DNA of 10,092 nucleotides from GCA-003244245 sp035463315 (GCA_035463315.1 DATHTJ010000174.1:1-10092); one strand, 5' to 3'. Shown: positions 1 through 6,404, counted from the stretch's first letter. Numbers and translations are program-made. Notes: generated from the letters alone by a model not told the origin.

Positions 1-151
1 GGTGCTCCCCGGTGCGGATCGCCCGGTCGACCGCGTCGGCCATCAGGGCCTGACCTGGCCGGTCGGTGCCACCCACGGCGTGCACCGCCGCCGCGAGCAG
101 TGCCCCGACGTCGGGCACAGCGACGTTCGGAGCCGTGGTGGGAGCCGACAC
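1..151 (-). CDS. dinG: DinG-family ATP-dependent DNA helicase, N-terminal fragment (runs off left edge)
   Basis: Only the first 50 codons lie in the window. The reading on the minus strand begins VSAPTTAPNVAVPDVGALL and continues through AVGGTDRPGQALMADAV before leaving the window. The RPGQ-containing stretch resembles the Q-motif region that precedes the Walker A box in DinG/XPD-type superfamily 2 helicases; Walker A itself would lie beyond the edge. The start is well constrained: an in-frame TGA lies three codons upstream of the GTG at 151-149, and no other start codon intervenes. DinG proteins are 5'-3' DNA helicases, often with an iron-sulfur cluster, that act on R-loops, D-loops and forked DNA. 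In M. tuberculosis dinG (Rv1329c) also lies just downstream of pncB on the same strand, which supports the call. Identity beyond the family level cannot be judged from this fragment. Confidence 0.8.
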   Translation of the reverse strand, partial: MSAPTTAPNVAVPDVGALLAAAVHAVGGTDRPGQALMADAVDRAIRTGEH

Positions 152-159
152 GGCGGCTC

Positions 160-165
160 ACGCTA
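160..165 (-). promoter_or_regulatory. Candidate -10 hexamer (TAGCGT) for dinG
   Basis: On the minus strand TAGCGT fits the actinobacterial TANNNT -10 pattern and ends 8 nt before the dinG GTG, a spacing compatible with a leaderless or nearly leaderless transcript. No good -35 hexamer is seen at 16-19 bp. A separate promoter is possible, but read-through from pncB across the 63-bp gap is equally compatible. Confidence 0.3.
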
Positions 166-214
166 CATCGTTGCGCCCGCCGCTCGGTCACAGTGCTGTC
201 CGACGCACGGCGGA

Positions 215-1498
215 TCAGACGAACACCGTGGGGATGGCGGGTTCGCCGGGGGAGAGCTTGAGTCCGTCGACGGGCAGGCTGCCCAGCACAGCTCGGACCC
301 GCTCGCGCCCCTGCTGCAGCGTGTCTGGCGGGCCGACCGGGTGACCTTCCCGCAGCAGCGGCACTGGGAGCCCCCGATCGTGCTTCCCGGGCTCTGGCTT
401 CCGGCCACGCGGAAAGACCACCTCCTCAACGGCAGTGCCGCTGGGCTTGTAGCGGCGCAGGGCGCTCTTGGCCCCGCCCCGAGAGGTCTTGGACGCGCTG
501 CACTTGGCTACCGGTCGGCCGTCGACCTCGACCAGCTTGTAGACCATCCTGGCGGTCGGCACGCCCGAGCCGGTCACCACCGAGGTGCCCACCCCGTAGG
601 AGTCCACCGGCTCGGCGCGCAGCGCGGCGATCGAGTACTCGTCCAGGTCGCCGGAGACCACGATCTGCACGTCCGGCGCACCCAGCCGGTCGAGTTGCGC
701 ACGAGCCTGCCGGGCCAGCTCCCCGAGATCTCCCGAGTCGATCCGGATCGCCCGCAGCCGCGGTCCGGCGACCTCGATCGCGGTGGCGATGCCCCGCGTG
801 ATGTCGTAGGTGTCCACCAGCAAGGTGGTGTCCGTGCCCAGCGCCTCGACCTGCGCGGCGAAGGCGTCCGCCTCGCTGTCGTGCAGCAGGGTGAACGCGT
901 GCGCCGCGGTGCCGGTGGTGGGGATGCCGTAGCGTCGCCCGGCGGCCAGGTTGGACGTCGCGGTGAAGCCGGCCAGGTAGGCCGCGCGGGCCGCTGCCAC
1001 CGCGGCATCCTCATGGGTGCGGCGACCGCCCATCTCCACCAACGGGCGGTCCCCAGCCGCGCCCACCATCCTGGCCGCTGCAGCGGCCACCGCGCAGTCG
1101 TGGTTGAGCACCGAGAGCACCAGTGTCTCCAGCACCACTGCCTCGGCGAAGCTGCCGGTGACGGCCAGCACCGGGGAGCCGGGGAAGTACAGCTCGCCCT
1201 CGGGGTAACCGTCGATGTCGCCGCGGAACCGGTAGCTGGCCAGCCAGTCCAGGGTGCGCTGGTCCAGCATGCGGGCCAGGAACGCCAGTTGGTCGTCGCC
1301 GAACCGGAACCGGGCCACGGCGTCGAGCAGCCGGGGGACACCGGCGACGATGCCGTAGCGGTGGCCACCCAGCCCGCGGGCGAAGACCTCGAACGTGCAG
1401 CGTCGGAAGGCCGAGCCGGCAGCCAGCGCACTGGCGAGCATCGTCAGCTCGTACTGGTCGGTGAGCAGTGCGGTGCTGTCCCCGTGCGCAGTGGGCAT
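215..1498 (-). CDS. pncB: Nicotinate phosphoribosyltransferase
   Basis: The enzyme joins nicotinate to PRPP to make nicotinate mononucleotide, the salvage entry into NAD synthesis (Preiss-Handler pathway), in the cytoplasm. The 427-residue product resembles M. tuberculosis PncB1 along its whole length. Visible landmarks are the N-terminal LLTDQYELTML, the segment RFRGDIDGYPEGELYFPGSP, the MGGRRTHE substrate-site loop near residue 156, GTAAHAFT with the conserved histidine near residue 200, and the DSYGVGTSVVTGSG phosphate-binding region. The C-terminus LPVDGLKLSPGEPAIPT is also typical. An upstream in-frame ATG at 1540 would add 14 residues but would overlap the clpS start codon head to head. 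I prefer ATG 1498 because the homology begins just after it and a TACGCT hexamer sits exactly 6 nt upstream. The dinG fragment follows 63 bp downstream on the same strand, as in mycobacteria. Confidence 0.95.
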   Translation of the reverse strand: MPTAHGDSTALLTDQYELTMLASALAAGSAFRRCTFEVFARGLGGHRYGIVAGVPRLLDAVARFRFGDDQLAFLARMLDQRTLDWLASYRFRGDIDGYPEGELYFPGSPVLAVTGSFAEAVVLETLVLSVLNHDCAVAAAAARMVGAAGDRPLVEMGGRRTHEDAAVAAARAAYLAGFTATSNLAAGRRYGIPTTGTAAHAFTLLHDSEADAFAAQVEALGTDTTLLVDTYDITRGIATAIEVAGPRLRAIRIDSGDLGELARQARAQLDRLGAPDVQIVVSGDLDEYSIAALRAEPVDSYGVGTSVVTGSGVPTARMVYKLVEVDGRPVAKCSASKTSRGGAKSALRRYKPSGTAVEEVVFPRGRKPEPGKHDRGLPVPLLREGHPVGPPDTLQQGRERVRAVLGSLPVDGLKLSPGEPAIPTVFV

Positions 1499-1504
1499 CT
1501 CCAG

Positions 1505-1510
1505 AGCGTA
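1505..1510 (-). promoter_or_regulatory. Candidate -10 hexamer (TACGCT) giving a leaderless pncB mRNA
   Basis: On the minus strand TACGCT matches TANNNT and is followed by CTGGAG and then ATG at 1498. The 6-nt gap places the expected transcription start at or next to the A of the ATG. This supports the shorter pncB start. No convincing -35 element is visible. CTGGAG contains GGAG, but directly abutting the ATG it is too close to serve as a ribosome binding site. Confidence 0.45.
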
Positions 1511-1538
1511 TGGCTGGCCGTGGTGGGAACATTGGGGC

Positions 1539-1838
1539 ATGACTACACCCGTCGAACTGGAGCAGACCCAGGTCGACCCAGCGGTGGACGAGGCCGGAAC
1601 CGAGGACCGGCAGTGGCTGACGATCGTCTGGAACGACCCGGTGAACCTGATGTCCTATGTCACTTACGTATTCCAGAAGCTTTTCGGGTACAGCCGGGAC
1701 GAGGCGACCAAGCTGATGCTCGATGTGCACCACAAGGGTCGAGCAGTGGTGACCCGGGGCTCCCGGGACAAGGTAGAGGTCGACGTCGCGAAGTTGCACG
1801 GCGCCGGGCTCTGGGCGACCATGCAGCGGGACGCATGA
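1539..1838 (+). CDS. clpS: ATP-dependent Clp protease adaptor ClpS
   Basis: ClpS delivers proteins with N-degron residues to the Clp AAA+ unfoldase (ClpC/ClpA with ClpP). The 99-residue product has a variable acidic N-terminus and then the ClpS core: WNDPVNLMSYVTYVF near residues 31-45, GYSRDEATKLMLDVHHKG near 50-67, and a C-terminal LHGAGLWATM. Asn32 and Asp33 (in NDPVN), Met60 and His64 match the positions that form the N-degron pocket in characterised ClpS proteins. The reading frame stays open upstream to 1395, but that part is antisense to pncB; ATG 1539 is where the family starts. The ribosome binding site is weak. A GAACAT hexamer 6 nt upstream could be a poor -10. The TGA stop overlaps the next start (ATGA), implying translational coupling with the DUF2017 gene. 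Confidence 0.95.
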   Translation: MTTPVELEQTQVDPAVDEAGTEDRQWLTIVWNDPVNLMSYVTYVFQKLFGYSRDEATKLMLDVHHKGRAVVTRGSRDKVEVDVAKLHGAGLWATMQRDA

Positions 1839-2371
1839 ACGGCTGGCGGCGCAGCCGGGGGCTCGTGACGACCGTCCTGTCCGAGCGGGAGGCCGGGCTG
1901 CTGCGCGGGCTGATCGGTCAGGTCCGCGACATGCTGGGGGCACGGGGCGCGGCAACCCCGCAGGACGAGCTCGCCGAGATCACCGGCATCACCGCCGGCC
2001 CCACGACCGCTCCCGAGGACCGGGTGCTGGCCCGCCTGCTGCCCGATTTCCACCGCGACGACGCCACGCTGTCCGGCGGCCTGCGCGCGCTGCACGAGCC
2101 CGAGTTGCTGGCCGTCAAGGACGGAGTGGCCGCTGTCGTCCTGGACACCTGTCCGGCCCGGGGCGGCCGGGTACGGCTGTCCGACGAACAGGCGCAAGCG
2201 TGGCTTTCTGCGCTCAACGACGTCCGCTTGGCACTGGGCACCGTGCTCGACGTCACCGAGGACATGCCCGACGAGCTTCCCCCCGAGGACCCCCGCGCGC
2301 CGCACCTGGGGGTGTACCACTGGCTGACCTGGGTGCAAGAGTCCCTGATCCAGGCGGTCTCGGGCACGTAG
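1835..2371 (+). CDS. DUF2017 family protein (Rv1332-like)
   Basis: This 178-residue soluble protein of unknown function resembles M. tuberculosis Rv1332, which also directly follows clpS. Shared features I can see are the short basic Trp-containing N-terminus (MNGWRRSRG), a DELAEITGITAG segment, RLLPDFHRDD, LRALHEP, LSALNDVRLALGTVLDV near residues 122-138 and the C-terminal VYHWLTWVQESL. No membrane segment or signal peptide is visible. ATG 1835 overlaps the clpS stop as ATGA and keeps the WRR motif that aligns with the family N-terminus; GTG 1865 is a later alternative. The gene sits inside a much longer open frame that runs back to position 2, but that upstream part is an artefact antisense to pncB. 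Conserved linkage to clpS hints at a role in proteolysis, though nothing in the sequence proves it. Confidence 0.9.
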   Translation: MNGWRRSRGLVTTVLSEREAGLLRGLIGQVRDMLGARGAATPQDELAEITGITAGPTTAPEDRVLARLLPDFHRDDATLSGGLRALHEPELLAVKDGVAAVVLDTCPARGGRVRLSDEQAQAWLSALNDVRLALGTVLDVTEDMPDELPPEDPRAPHLGVYHWLTWVQESLIQAVSGT

Positions 2372-2374
2372 GAT
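2369..2374 (+). promoter_or_regulatory. Candidate -10 hexamer (TAGGAT) for mec, overlapping the DUF2017 stop codon
   Basis: TAGGAT fits TANNNT, and its first three bases are the TAG stop of the DUF2017 gene. Six bases (GAAGGG) separate it from the GTG of mec, the spacing expected of a leaderless transcript. The same bases could also act as a Shine-Dalgarno sequence (AGGA, 7 nt from GTG), so coupled translation from the upstream transcript is an alternative, and both may operate. Confidence 0.4.
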
Positions 2375-2380
2375 GAAGGG

Positions 2381-2836
2381 GTGCTGACCATCCGCCGCGA
2401 CCTCGTCGACGCGATGGTCGCACACGCCCGCCGGGACCACCCGGATGAGGCGTGCGGTGTCCTCGCGGGCCCGATCGGCTCCGACCGTCCGGAGCGGTTC
2501 GTCGAGATGGTCAACGCCGAGCGCTCGCCAACCTTCTACCGGTTCGACTCGACCGAGCAGCTGCGAGTGTGGCGGGCGATGGAGGCTGCGGACGAGGAAC
2601 CGGTGGTGATCTACCACTCACACACCGCCACCGAGGCATACCCGTCGCGCACCGACATCTCCTACGCGGCGGAGCCCGAGACGCATTACGTTCTGATCTC
2701 CACCCGCGATCCGGACACCCACGAGTTGCGTTCCTACCGCATCATCGACGGCGAGGTCATCGAGGAGCTGGTCGAGGTTGTCGAGTCCTACATGTTCTCC
2801 CATACCGGCGCCGACGACGTCCCCGACGCGCACTGA
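2381..2836 (+). CDS. mec: JAMM/MPN+ metallopeptidase Mec, CysO-cysteine hydrolase
   Basis: Mec is a zinc-dependent isopeptidase of the JAMM/MPN+ family that releases cysteine from the C-terminus of the sulfur carrier CysO, the last step of the CysM-dependent cysteine pathway in M. tuberculosis (Rv1334). The 151-residue product has a complete JAMM motif: Glu23 in HPDEACG, His79 and His81 in YHSHT, Ser89 and Asp92 in YPSRTD, matching HxH-x7-S-x2-D. The length is typical of the single-domain bacterial enzyme. GTG 2381 gives the expected N-terminus MLTIRRDLVDAM. It lies 9 nt after the DUF2017 gene and 85 bp before cysO, its partner gene. The M. tuberculosis gene Rv1333 (peptidase family S58), which precedes mec there, is absent here. 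Confidence 0.95.
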   Translation: MLTIRRDLVDAMVAHARRDHPDEACGVLAGPIGSDRPERFVEMVNAERSPTFYRFDSTEQLRVWRAMEAADEEPVVIYHSHTATEAYPSRTDISYAAEPETHYVLISTRDPDTHELRSYRIIDGEVIEELVEVVESYMFSHTGADDVPDAH

Positions 2837-2907
2837 CCAGCGCACCGTCCTCGGAATGAAATGGGGTGGTTGCGCGTAGAGGCACTGGTGGAGTCGCCCG
2901 CACCTAC

Positions 2908-2913
2908 AGGAGG
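2908..2913 (+). promoter_or_regulatory. Strong ribosome binding site (AGGAGG) of cysO
   Basis: A full consensus AGGAGG lies 8 nt before the ATG at 2922. It is the clearest Shine-Dalgarno on the plus strand of the window and fixes the cysO start. It contrasts with the next gene, cysM, which has no recognisable site. Confidence 0.85.
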
Positions 2914-2921
2914 ATCCGACA

Positions 2922-3257
2922 ATGGCTGTCACCGTCTCCGTCCCTACCATCCTGCGCACCCACACCGGTGGCGAGAAGTCCGTGCAGGCATCGGGCTCCA
3001 ACGTCGGTGAGGTGATCGAGGACCTGGAGAGCCAGTACGGTGGGATCAAGGCCCGGCTGGTGAAAGAGGGATCCCTGCACCGCTTCGTCAATGTCTACGT
3101 CAATGACGAGGACGTGCGCTTCACCGGGGGCCTGGCGGCCGTGGTGAACGACGGCGACAACGTCACCATCCTGCCGGCCGTGGCTGGCGGCTCCGCCGCT
3201 GGTGGGGCTCCCGCACCTGTCACCCGCGTCCGACGTGCGACTGTGGGCCAAGCTTGA
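2922..3257 (+). CDS. cysO: Sulfur-carrier protein CysO (ThiS/MoaD fold) with abnormal C-terminal extension
   Basis: CysO is a small ubiquitin-like protein whose C-terminal Gly-Gly is converted to a thiocarboxylate and used as sulfide donor by CysM. Residues 1-90 match M. tuberculosis CysO closely: VTVSVPTILRTHTGG at the start, HRFVNVYVNDEDVRF in the middle, and DGDNVTILPAVAGG ending at Gly89-Gly90. In CysO the protein should stop there. Here the codon after GGC-GGC is TCC, and the frame continues for 21 residues (beginning SAAGGAPAP) to a TGA at 3255-3257, overlapping cysM by 56 bp in another frame. With Gly-Gly buried, the carrier could not be activated unless a peptidase trimmed it. The extension is simply the out-of-frame reading of cysM sequence, so it most likely arose from a deletion, or a sequence error, at the gene junction. 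Confidence 0.9.
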   Translation: MAVTVSVPTILRTHTGGEKSVQASGSNVGEVIEDLESQYGGIKARLVKEGSLHRFVNVYVNDEDVRFTGGLAAVVNDGDNVTILPAVAGGSAAGGAPAPVTRVRRATVGQA

Positions 3258-4104
3258 GGACCGCAACCCCACCGGCTCGGTGAAGGACCGCCCGGCACTG
3301 GCGATGATCGAGGACGCCGAGCGCTCCGGGCGGCTCACTGCGGGTTGCACCCTCATGGAGCCGACCTCGGGCAACACCGGGATCTCGCTGGCCATGGCGG
3401 CGAAGCTCAAGGGCTACCGGCTGGTCTGCGTGATGCCGGAGAACACCTCGATCGAGCGGCGGCAGCTCCTTGAGGCATACGGCGCGGAGATTATCTTCTC
3501 GCCGGCTGCGGGCGGCTCCAACCAGGCGGTGGCGCGGGCCAAGGAGCTGGCCGCCGCGCACCCTGATTGGATCATGCTTTACCAGTACGGCAATCCCGCC
3601 AACACTGCGGCGCACTACCGCACCACCGGCCCGGAGATCCTGCGCGATCTCCCCACCGTGACGCATTTCGTCGCCGGGCTCGGCACCACCGGCACGCTGG
3701 TCGGGGTAGGGCGCTACCTGCGGGAGCACAAGCCCGACGTGCAGATCATCGCTGCGGAGCCGCGCTATGGGGAGCTGGTCTACGGCCTGCGCAACCTCGA
3801 CGAGGGGTTCGTGCCCGAGCTCTACGACCCGGAAGTGCTCACCGGCCGCTTCTCCGTCGGCTCCTACGACGCGTTGCGCCGCACCCGCCAGCTGCTGGAA
3901 ACCGAGGGCATCTTCGCCGGCATCTCCACCGGCGGGATCCTGCATGCCGCGCTGGCCGTCGCGGAGAAGGCCGCAGGGACCGGTGAGGCCGCGGACATTG
4001 TGATCGTGGTCTGCGACGGTGGGTGGAAATACCTGTCCACCGGGGCCTACTCGGGTGACCTCGAGGAGGCCGCCGCCCGGCTCGACGGCCAGCTCTGGGC
4101 GTAG
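3202..4104 (+). CDS. cysM: Cysteine synthase CysM (O-phosphoserine type), N-terminally truncated
   Basis: CysM is a PLP enzyme of the beta-substituted alanine synthase family. The M. tuberculosis homologue uses O-phosphoserine and CysO-thiocarboxylate. Visible here are the PLP lysine Lys28 in NPTGSVKDRP, the substrate loop TSGNTG at 55-60, the phosphate-binding GTTGT loop near 161-165, Arg197 in LRNLDEGF, and the C-terminal GQLWA tail that covers the active site. Lys28 and Arg197 correspond to Lys51 and Arg220 of the M. tuberculosis enzyme, so the frame is 23 residues short at the N-terminus. The only usable start is GTG 3202: an in-frame TGA lies at 3145-3147 with no ATG or GTG between. The conserved PLVGL motif straddles that GTG, so it is not the ancestral start. 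No ribosome binding site precedes it. The protein is probably impaired if the sequence is correct. Confidence 0.88.
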   Translation: MGLPHLSPASDVRLWAKLEDRNPTGSVKDRPALAMIEDAERSGRLTAGCTLMEPTSGNTGISLAMAAKLKGYRLVCVMPENTSIERRQLLEAYGAEIIFSPAAGGSNQAVARAKELAAAHPDWIMLYQYGNPANTAAHYRTTGPEILRDLPTVTHFVAGLGTTGTLVGVGRYLREHKPDVQIIAAEPRYGELVYGLRNLDEGFVPELYDPEVLTGRFSVGSYDALRRTRQLLETEGIFAGISTGGILHAALAVAEKAAGTGEAADIVIVVCDGGWKYLSTGAYSGDLEEAAARLDGQLWA

Positions 4105-4144
4105 CACGGCATTCTAGACACAGGATTCTCTCAGCGAGCGCGGG

Positions 4145-4150
4145 TAATCT
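4145..4150 (+). promoter_or_regulatory. Candidate -10 hexamer (TAATCT) upstream of the rhomboid gene
   Basis: TAATCT fits TANNNT and lies 2 nt before GTG 4153 and 8 nt before a second in-frame GTG at 4159. If it is a promoter, the second GTG would be the leaderless start. No -35 hexamer at normal spacing was found; a TAGACA at 4115-4120 is too far upstream (24 bp). Confidence 0.25.
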
Positions 4151-4152
4151 CG

Positions 4153-4797
4153 GTGGACGTGCCGACCTTGCCCTCCGGAAGTCGTGCCCGTTCGCGGGTG
4201 CTTCCCGCCCGGCCCGGGCAGGCAGCGATGATCATTGCCGCGTTCACCGGCGTGTTGTATCTCACGGAGGCGGTGGATACGGTCCTCGGCGGCACCCTCG
4301 ACCAGGAGGGGATCCGGCCCCGGCAGCTCGACGGGCTGGATGGCGTGCTGTGGGCTCCGCTGCTGCACGGTGGCTGGCCCCATCTGGTGGCTAACACGGT
4401 GCCGGTGCTGGTGCTCGGGTTCTTCGCGCTGGCCGGTGGCATCGGCCAGTTCGTTGCGGTGACCGCCACGGTCTGGCTGGTCGGCGGTCTGGGGACCTGG
4501 CTCACCGGAAGCCCCGGCGTGCATCTCGGCGCCTCGATTTTGGTCTTCGGCTGGCTGGTCTTCCTGCTTGCCCGCGGTTTCTTCGCCCGCAGTCTGATCC
4601 AGATCCTGCTGGCGGTGGTGCTGTTCGGGCTCTGGGGTGGCGTGTTGTGGGGCGTGCTGCCCAGCGCTGCCGGGATCTCCTGGGAGGGGCACCTGTTCGG
4701 AGCGGTGGGTGGGCTGCTCGCGGCCCGGCTGGTCGCCCGCGCTGATCGGCCCCCTCCTGGCCGACCCCGCGCTGGTCAACCCTGGGTGAGCCCGTGA
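4153..4797 (+). CDS. Rhomboid-family intramembrane serine protease
   Basis: Rhomboids cleave transmembrane substrates within the membrane. The 214-residue product resembles M. tuberculosis Rv1337, also placed between cysM and murI. Hydrophobic segments cover about residues 24-45, 79-97, 100-118, 125-145, 148-170 and 180-194, consistent with the six-helix core. Likely catalytic residues are Ser128 in HLGAS and His180 in SWEGHLFGA. The HxxxN motif of helix 2 is present as His77-Leu-Val-Ala-Asn81. The residue after the catalytic serine is Ile129 (GASI), whereas rhomboids usually have glycine there (GxSG). The substrate is unknown. GTG 4153 is used; GTG 4159 would shorten it by two residues. The stop overlaps the murI start as GTGA, suggesting translational coupling. 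Confidence 0.88.
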   Translation: MDVPTLPSGSRARSRVLPARPGQAAMIIAAFTGVLYLTEAVDTVLGGTLDQEGIRPRQLDGLDGVLWAPLLHGGWPHLVANTVPVLVLGFFALAGGIGQFVAVTATVWLVGGLGTWLTGSPGVHLGASILVFGWLVFLLARGFFARSLIQILLAVVLFGLWGGVLWGVLPSAAGISWEGHLFGAVGGLLAARLVARADRPPPGRPRAGQPWVSP

Positions 4798-5606
4798 GTG
4801 GTCCGGACGCTCCGGTCGGGGTTTTCGACTCCGGTGTCGGTGGGCTCACTGTCGCACGCGCCATCGCCGACCAGTTACCGGGCGAGCGGCTGCACTACGT
4901 CGGTGATACCGCGCACGGCCCCTATGGCTCGCTGCCCATCGCGCAGGTTCGCTCCCGCGCACTGGCGGTGGCCGACGAGCTGGTGGAAAGTGGGGTGAAG
5001 CTGCTGGTCGTCGCCTGCAACACCGCCTCCGCAGCCTGCCTGGCGGACGCCCGGGAACGCTACGTTATCCCGGTGGTGGAGGTGGTGCGCCCAGCGGTAC
5101 GGCGGGCCGTCGCCGCCACCCATTCCGGTCGCGTCGGGGTGATCGGGACCCACGCCACGATCCGGTCCCGGGCCTACCACGATGCCTTCGCCGCCGCTCC
5201 GCACGTCGAGGTGACCGGGGTGGCCTGCCCGCGGTTCGTGGACTTCGTCGAGCGCGGGATGACCTCGGGGCGTCAGATCCTTGGCCTTGCGCAGTCCTAT
5301 CTCGAACCGCTGCAGCGGGCTAACGTGGACACCCTCGTGCTGGGCTGCACGCACTATCCGCTGCTCACCGGCGTGCTGCAGATCGTCATGGGCGACCGGG
5401 TGACTCTGGTGTCCAGCGCGGAGGAGACCGCCAAGGATGTGCTGCGGGTGCTCACCGAGATCGAGCTGTTGCGTACCGAACCCGATGAGCCCCAGCATGT
5501 GTTCACCGCGACCGGGGATCCGGCGTCCTTCGCCCGGCTGGCCGGTCGCTTTCTTGGACCGTCGCTGGCAGCGACAGCGCCCGCTGCGGAGCTGAGAAGA
5601 GGATGA
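4794..5606 (+). CDS. murI: Glutamate racemase
   Basis: MurI interconverts L- and D-glutamate and supplies D-Glu for the peptidoglycan stem peptide, in the cytoplasm and without a cofactor. The 270-residue product, normal length for the family, shows FDSGVGGLTV with Asp12 and Ser13, YVGDTAHGPYG near 35-45, the first catalytic cysteine Cys75 in VACNTAS, and the second, Cys185, in LGCTHYPLL with His187. The GTG start overlaps the rhomboid stop (GTGA), and the family N-terminus begins almost at once after it. The next gene starts 1 nt after its stop, so murI is embedded in a co-transcribed run. Confidence 0.97.
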   Translation: MSGPDAPVGVFDSGVGGLTVARAIADQLPGERLHYVGDTAHGPYGSLPIAQVRSRALAVADELVESGVKLLVVACNTASAACLADARERYVIPVVEVVRPAVRRAVAATHSGRVGVIGTHATIRSRAYHDAFAAAPHVEVTGVACPRFVDFVERGMTSGRQILGLAQSYLEPLQRANVDTLVLGCTHYPLLTGVLQIVMGDRVTLVSSAEETAKDVLRVLTEIELLRTEPDEPQHVFTATGDPASFARLAGRFLGPSLAATAPAAELRRG

Positions 5607-5607
5607 C

Positions 5608-6366
5608 ATGCTGCTCACGGTGCTGGGCTGTTCCGGCAGTGTCCCTGGTCCGGAGTCTCCCGCATCCGGTTATCTGGTTCGAGCCGGAGATATCACCGTG
5701 GTGCTCGATCTGGGCAACGGGACGTTCGGTGCGCTGCAGCGCTACCTCGATCCCTTCTACCTCGACGCGTTGATCCTGTCCCACCTGCATCCCGACCATT
5801 GCACGGACGTCTCGGCAATGACCGTGTACCGCCGGTACCACCCGCGCCGACCGCCGGGTGGCCCGCTGCCGCTGCACGGGCCGACTGAGATCGCCCAGCG
5901 TTTGGCGGCAGCCTACGCCCCTGACGCCGCTGAGCGCAGCGTGACCGACCTGTCCGACGTGTTCGACTTCCGGCCGTTCAGTGACCCGTTCCGGATCGGG
6001 GAGCTCGAGGTGTGCGCCGCACCTGTTGATCATGTCTGCGAGGCCTACGCGCTGCGGCTCAGCCACGCCGGGTGGACGTTGGTCTACTCCGGAGACACCG
6101 GCCCGTGCCCGCAGCTCGTCGAGATAGCGACCGGCGCGGACGTCCTGCTCGCCGAGGCGTCCTGGCCCGATCGACCGGACAACCCGCGTGGGATACACCT
6201 GTCCGGGAGGGAAGCCGGGGAGGCTGCTGCTGCGGCGGGGGTCAGCCGGCTGCTGATCACCCACGTGCCCCCGTGGACTGACGCCGAGCAGGTGCTCAGC
6301 GAGGCGAAGGCCGCCTTCGACGGACCCACCGAGCTGGTCCACCCGGGCGCCCACTATGACATCTGA
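5608..6366 (+). CDS. Metallo-beta-lactamase-fold phosphodiesterase (Rv1339-like)
   Basis: The 252-residue protein has the MBL fold: an N-terminal strand MLLTVLGCSGS, the zinc-binding signature SHLHPDHCTD at residues 58-67, a further ligand histidine in PVDHV near 140, an Asp ligand in YSGDTGP, and a final His in ITHVPPW. The position after murI matches M. tuberculosis Rv1339, reported as an atypical class II cAMP phosphodiesterase. The wider group includes RNase Z-like proteins, but a tRNase Z exosite is not evident in the sequence. cAMP or another cyclic nucleotide as substrate is therefore an inference from the homologue. A good ribosome binding site (AGAAGAGGA) lies just before the ATG, overlapping the end of murI. 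About 50 bp separate it from rph. Confidence 0.9.
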   Translation: MLLTVLGCSGSVPGPESPASGYLVRAGDITVVLDLGNGTFGALQRYLDPFYLDALILSHLHPDHCTDVSAMTVYRRYHPRRPPGGPLPLHGPTEIAQRLAAAYAPDAAERSVTDLSDVFDFRPFSDPFRIGELEVCAAPVDHVCEAYALRLSHAGWTLVYSGDTGPCPQLVEIATGADVLLAEASWPDRPDNPRGIHLSGREAGEAAAAAGVSRLLITHVPPWTDAEQVLSEAKAAFDGPTELVHPGAHYDI

Positions 6367-6404
6367 GGAATAGCCTTGGGGACGTCTGACGGCGCAGCCA
6401 TGAG

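Noticed and set aside
2..1834. Very long plus-strand open frame (over 600 codons) opposite pncB and dinG
   Set aside because: It is antisense to pncB, whose family match is clear, and its translation is Arg/Gly/His-rich without any domain. Only its last part, from ATG 1835, is real (the DUF2017 protein).
3202..4104. Programmed frameshift producing a CysO-CysM fusion protein
   Set aside because: No slippery heptamer or stimulatory structure was recognised at the overlap. A fused carrier would bury Gly-Gly, and a deletion explains the arrangement more simply.
4114..4779. 221-codon minus-strand open frame opposite the rhomboid gene
   Set aside because: It mirrors the rhomboid gene, the product is low-complexity Gln/Pro/Gly/Arg-rich, and no start signal is seen. 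It is a high-GC shadow.
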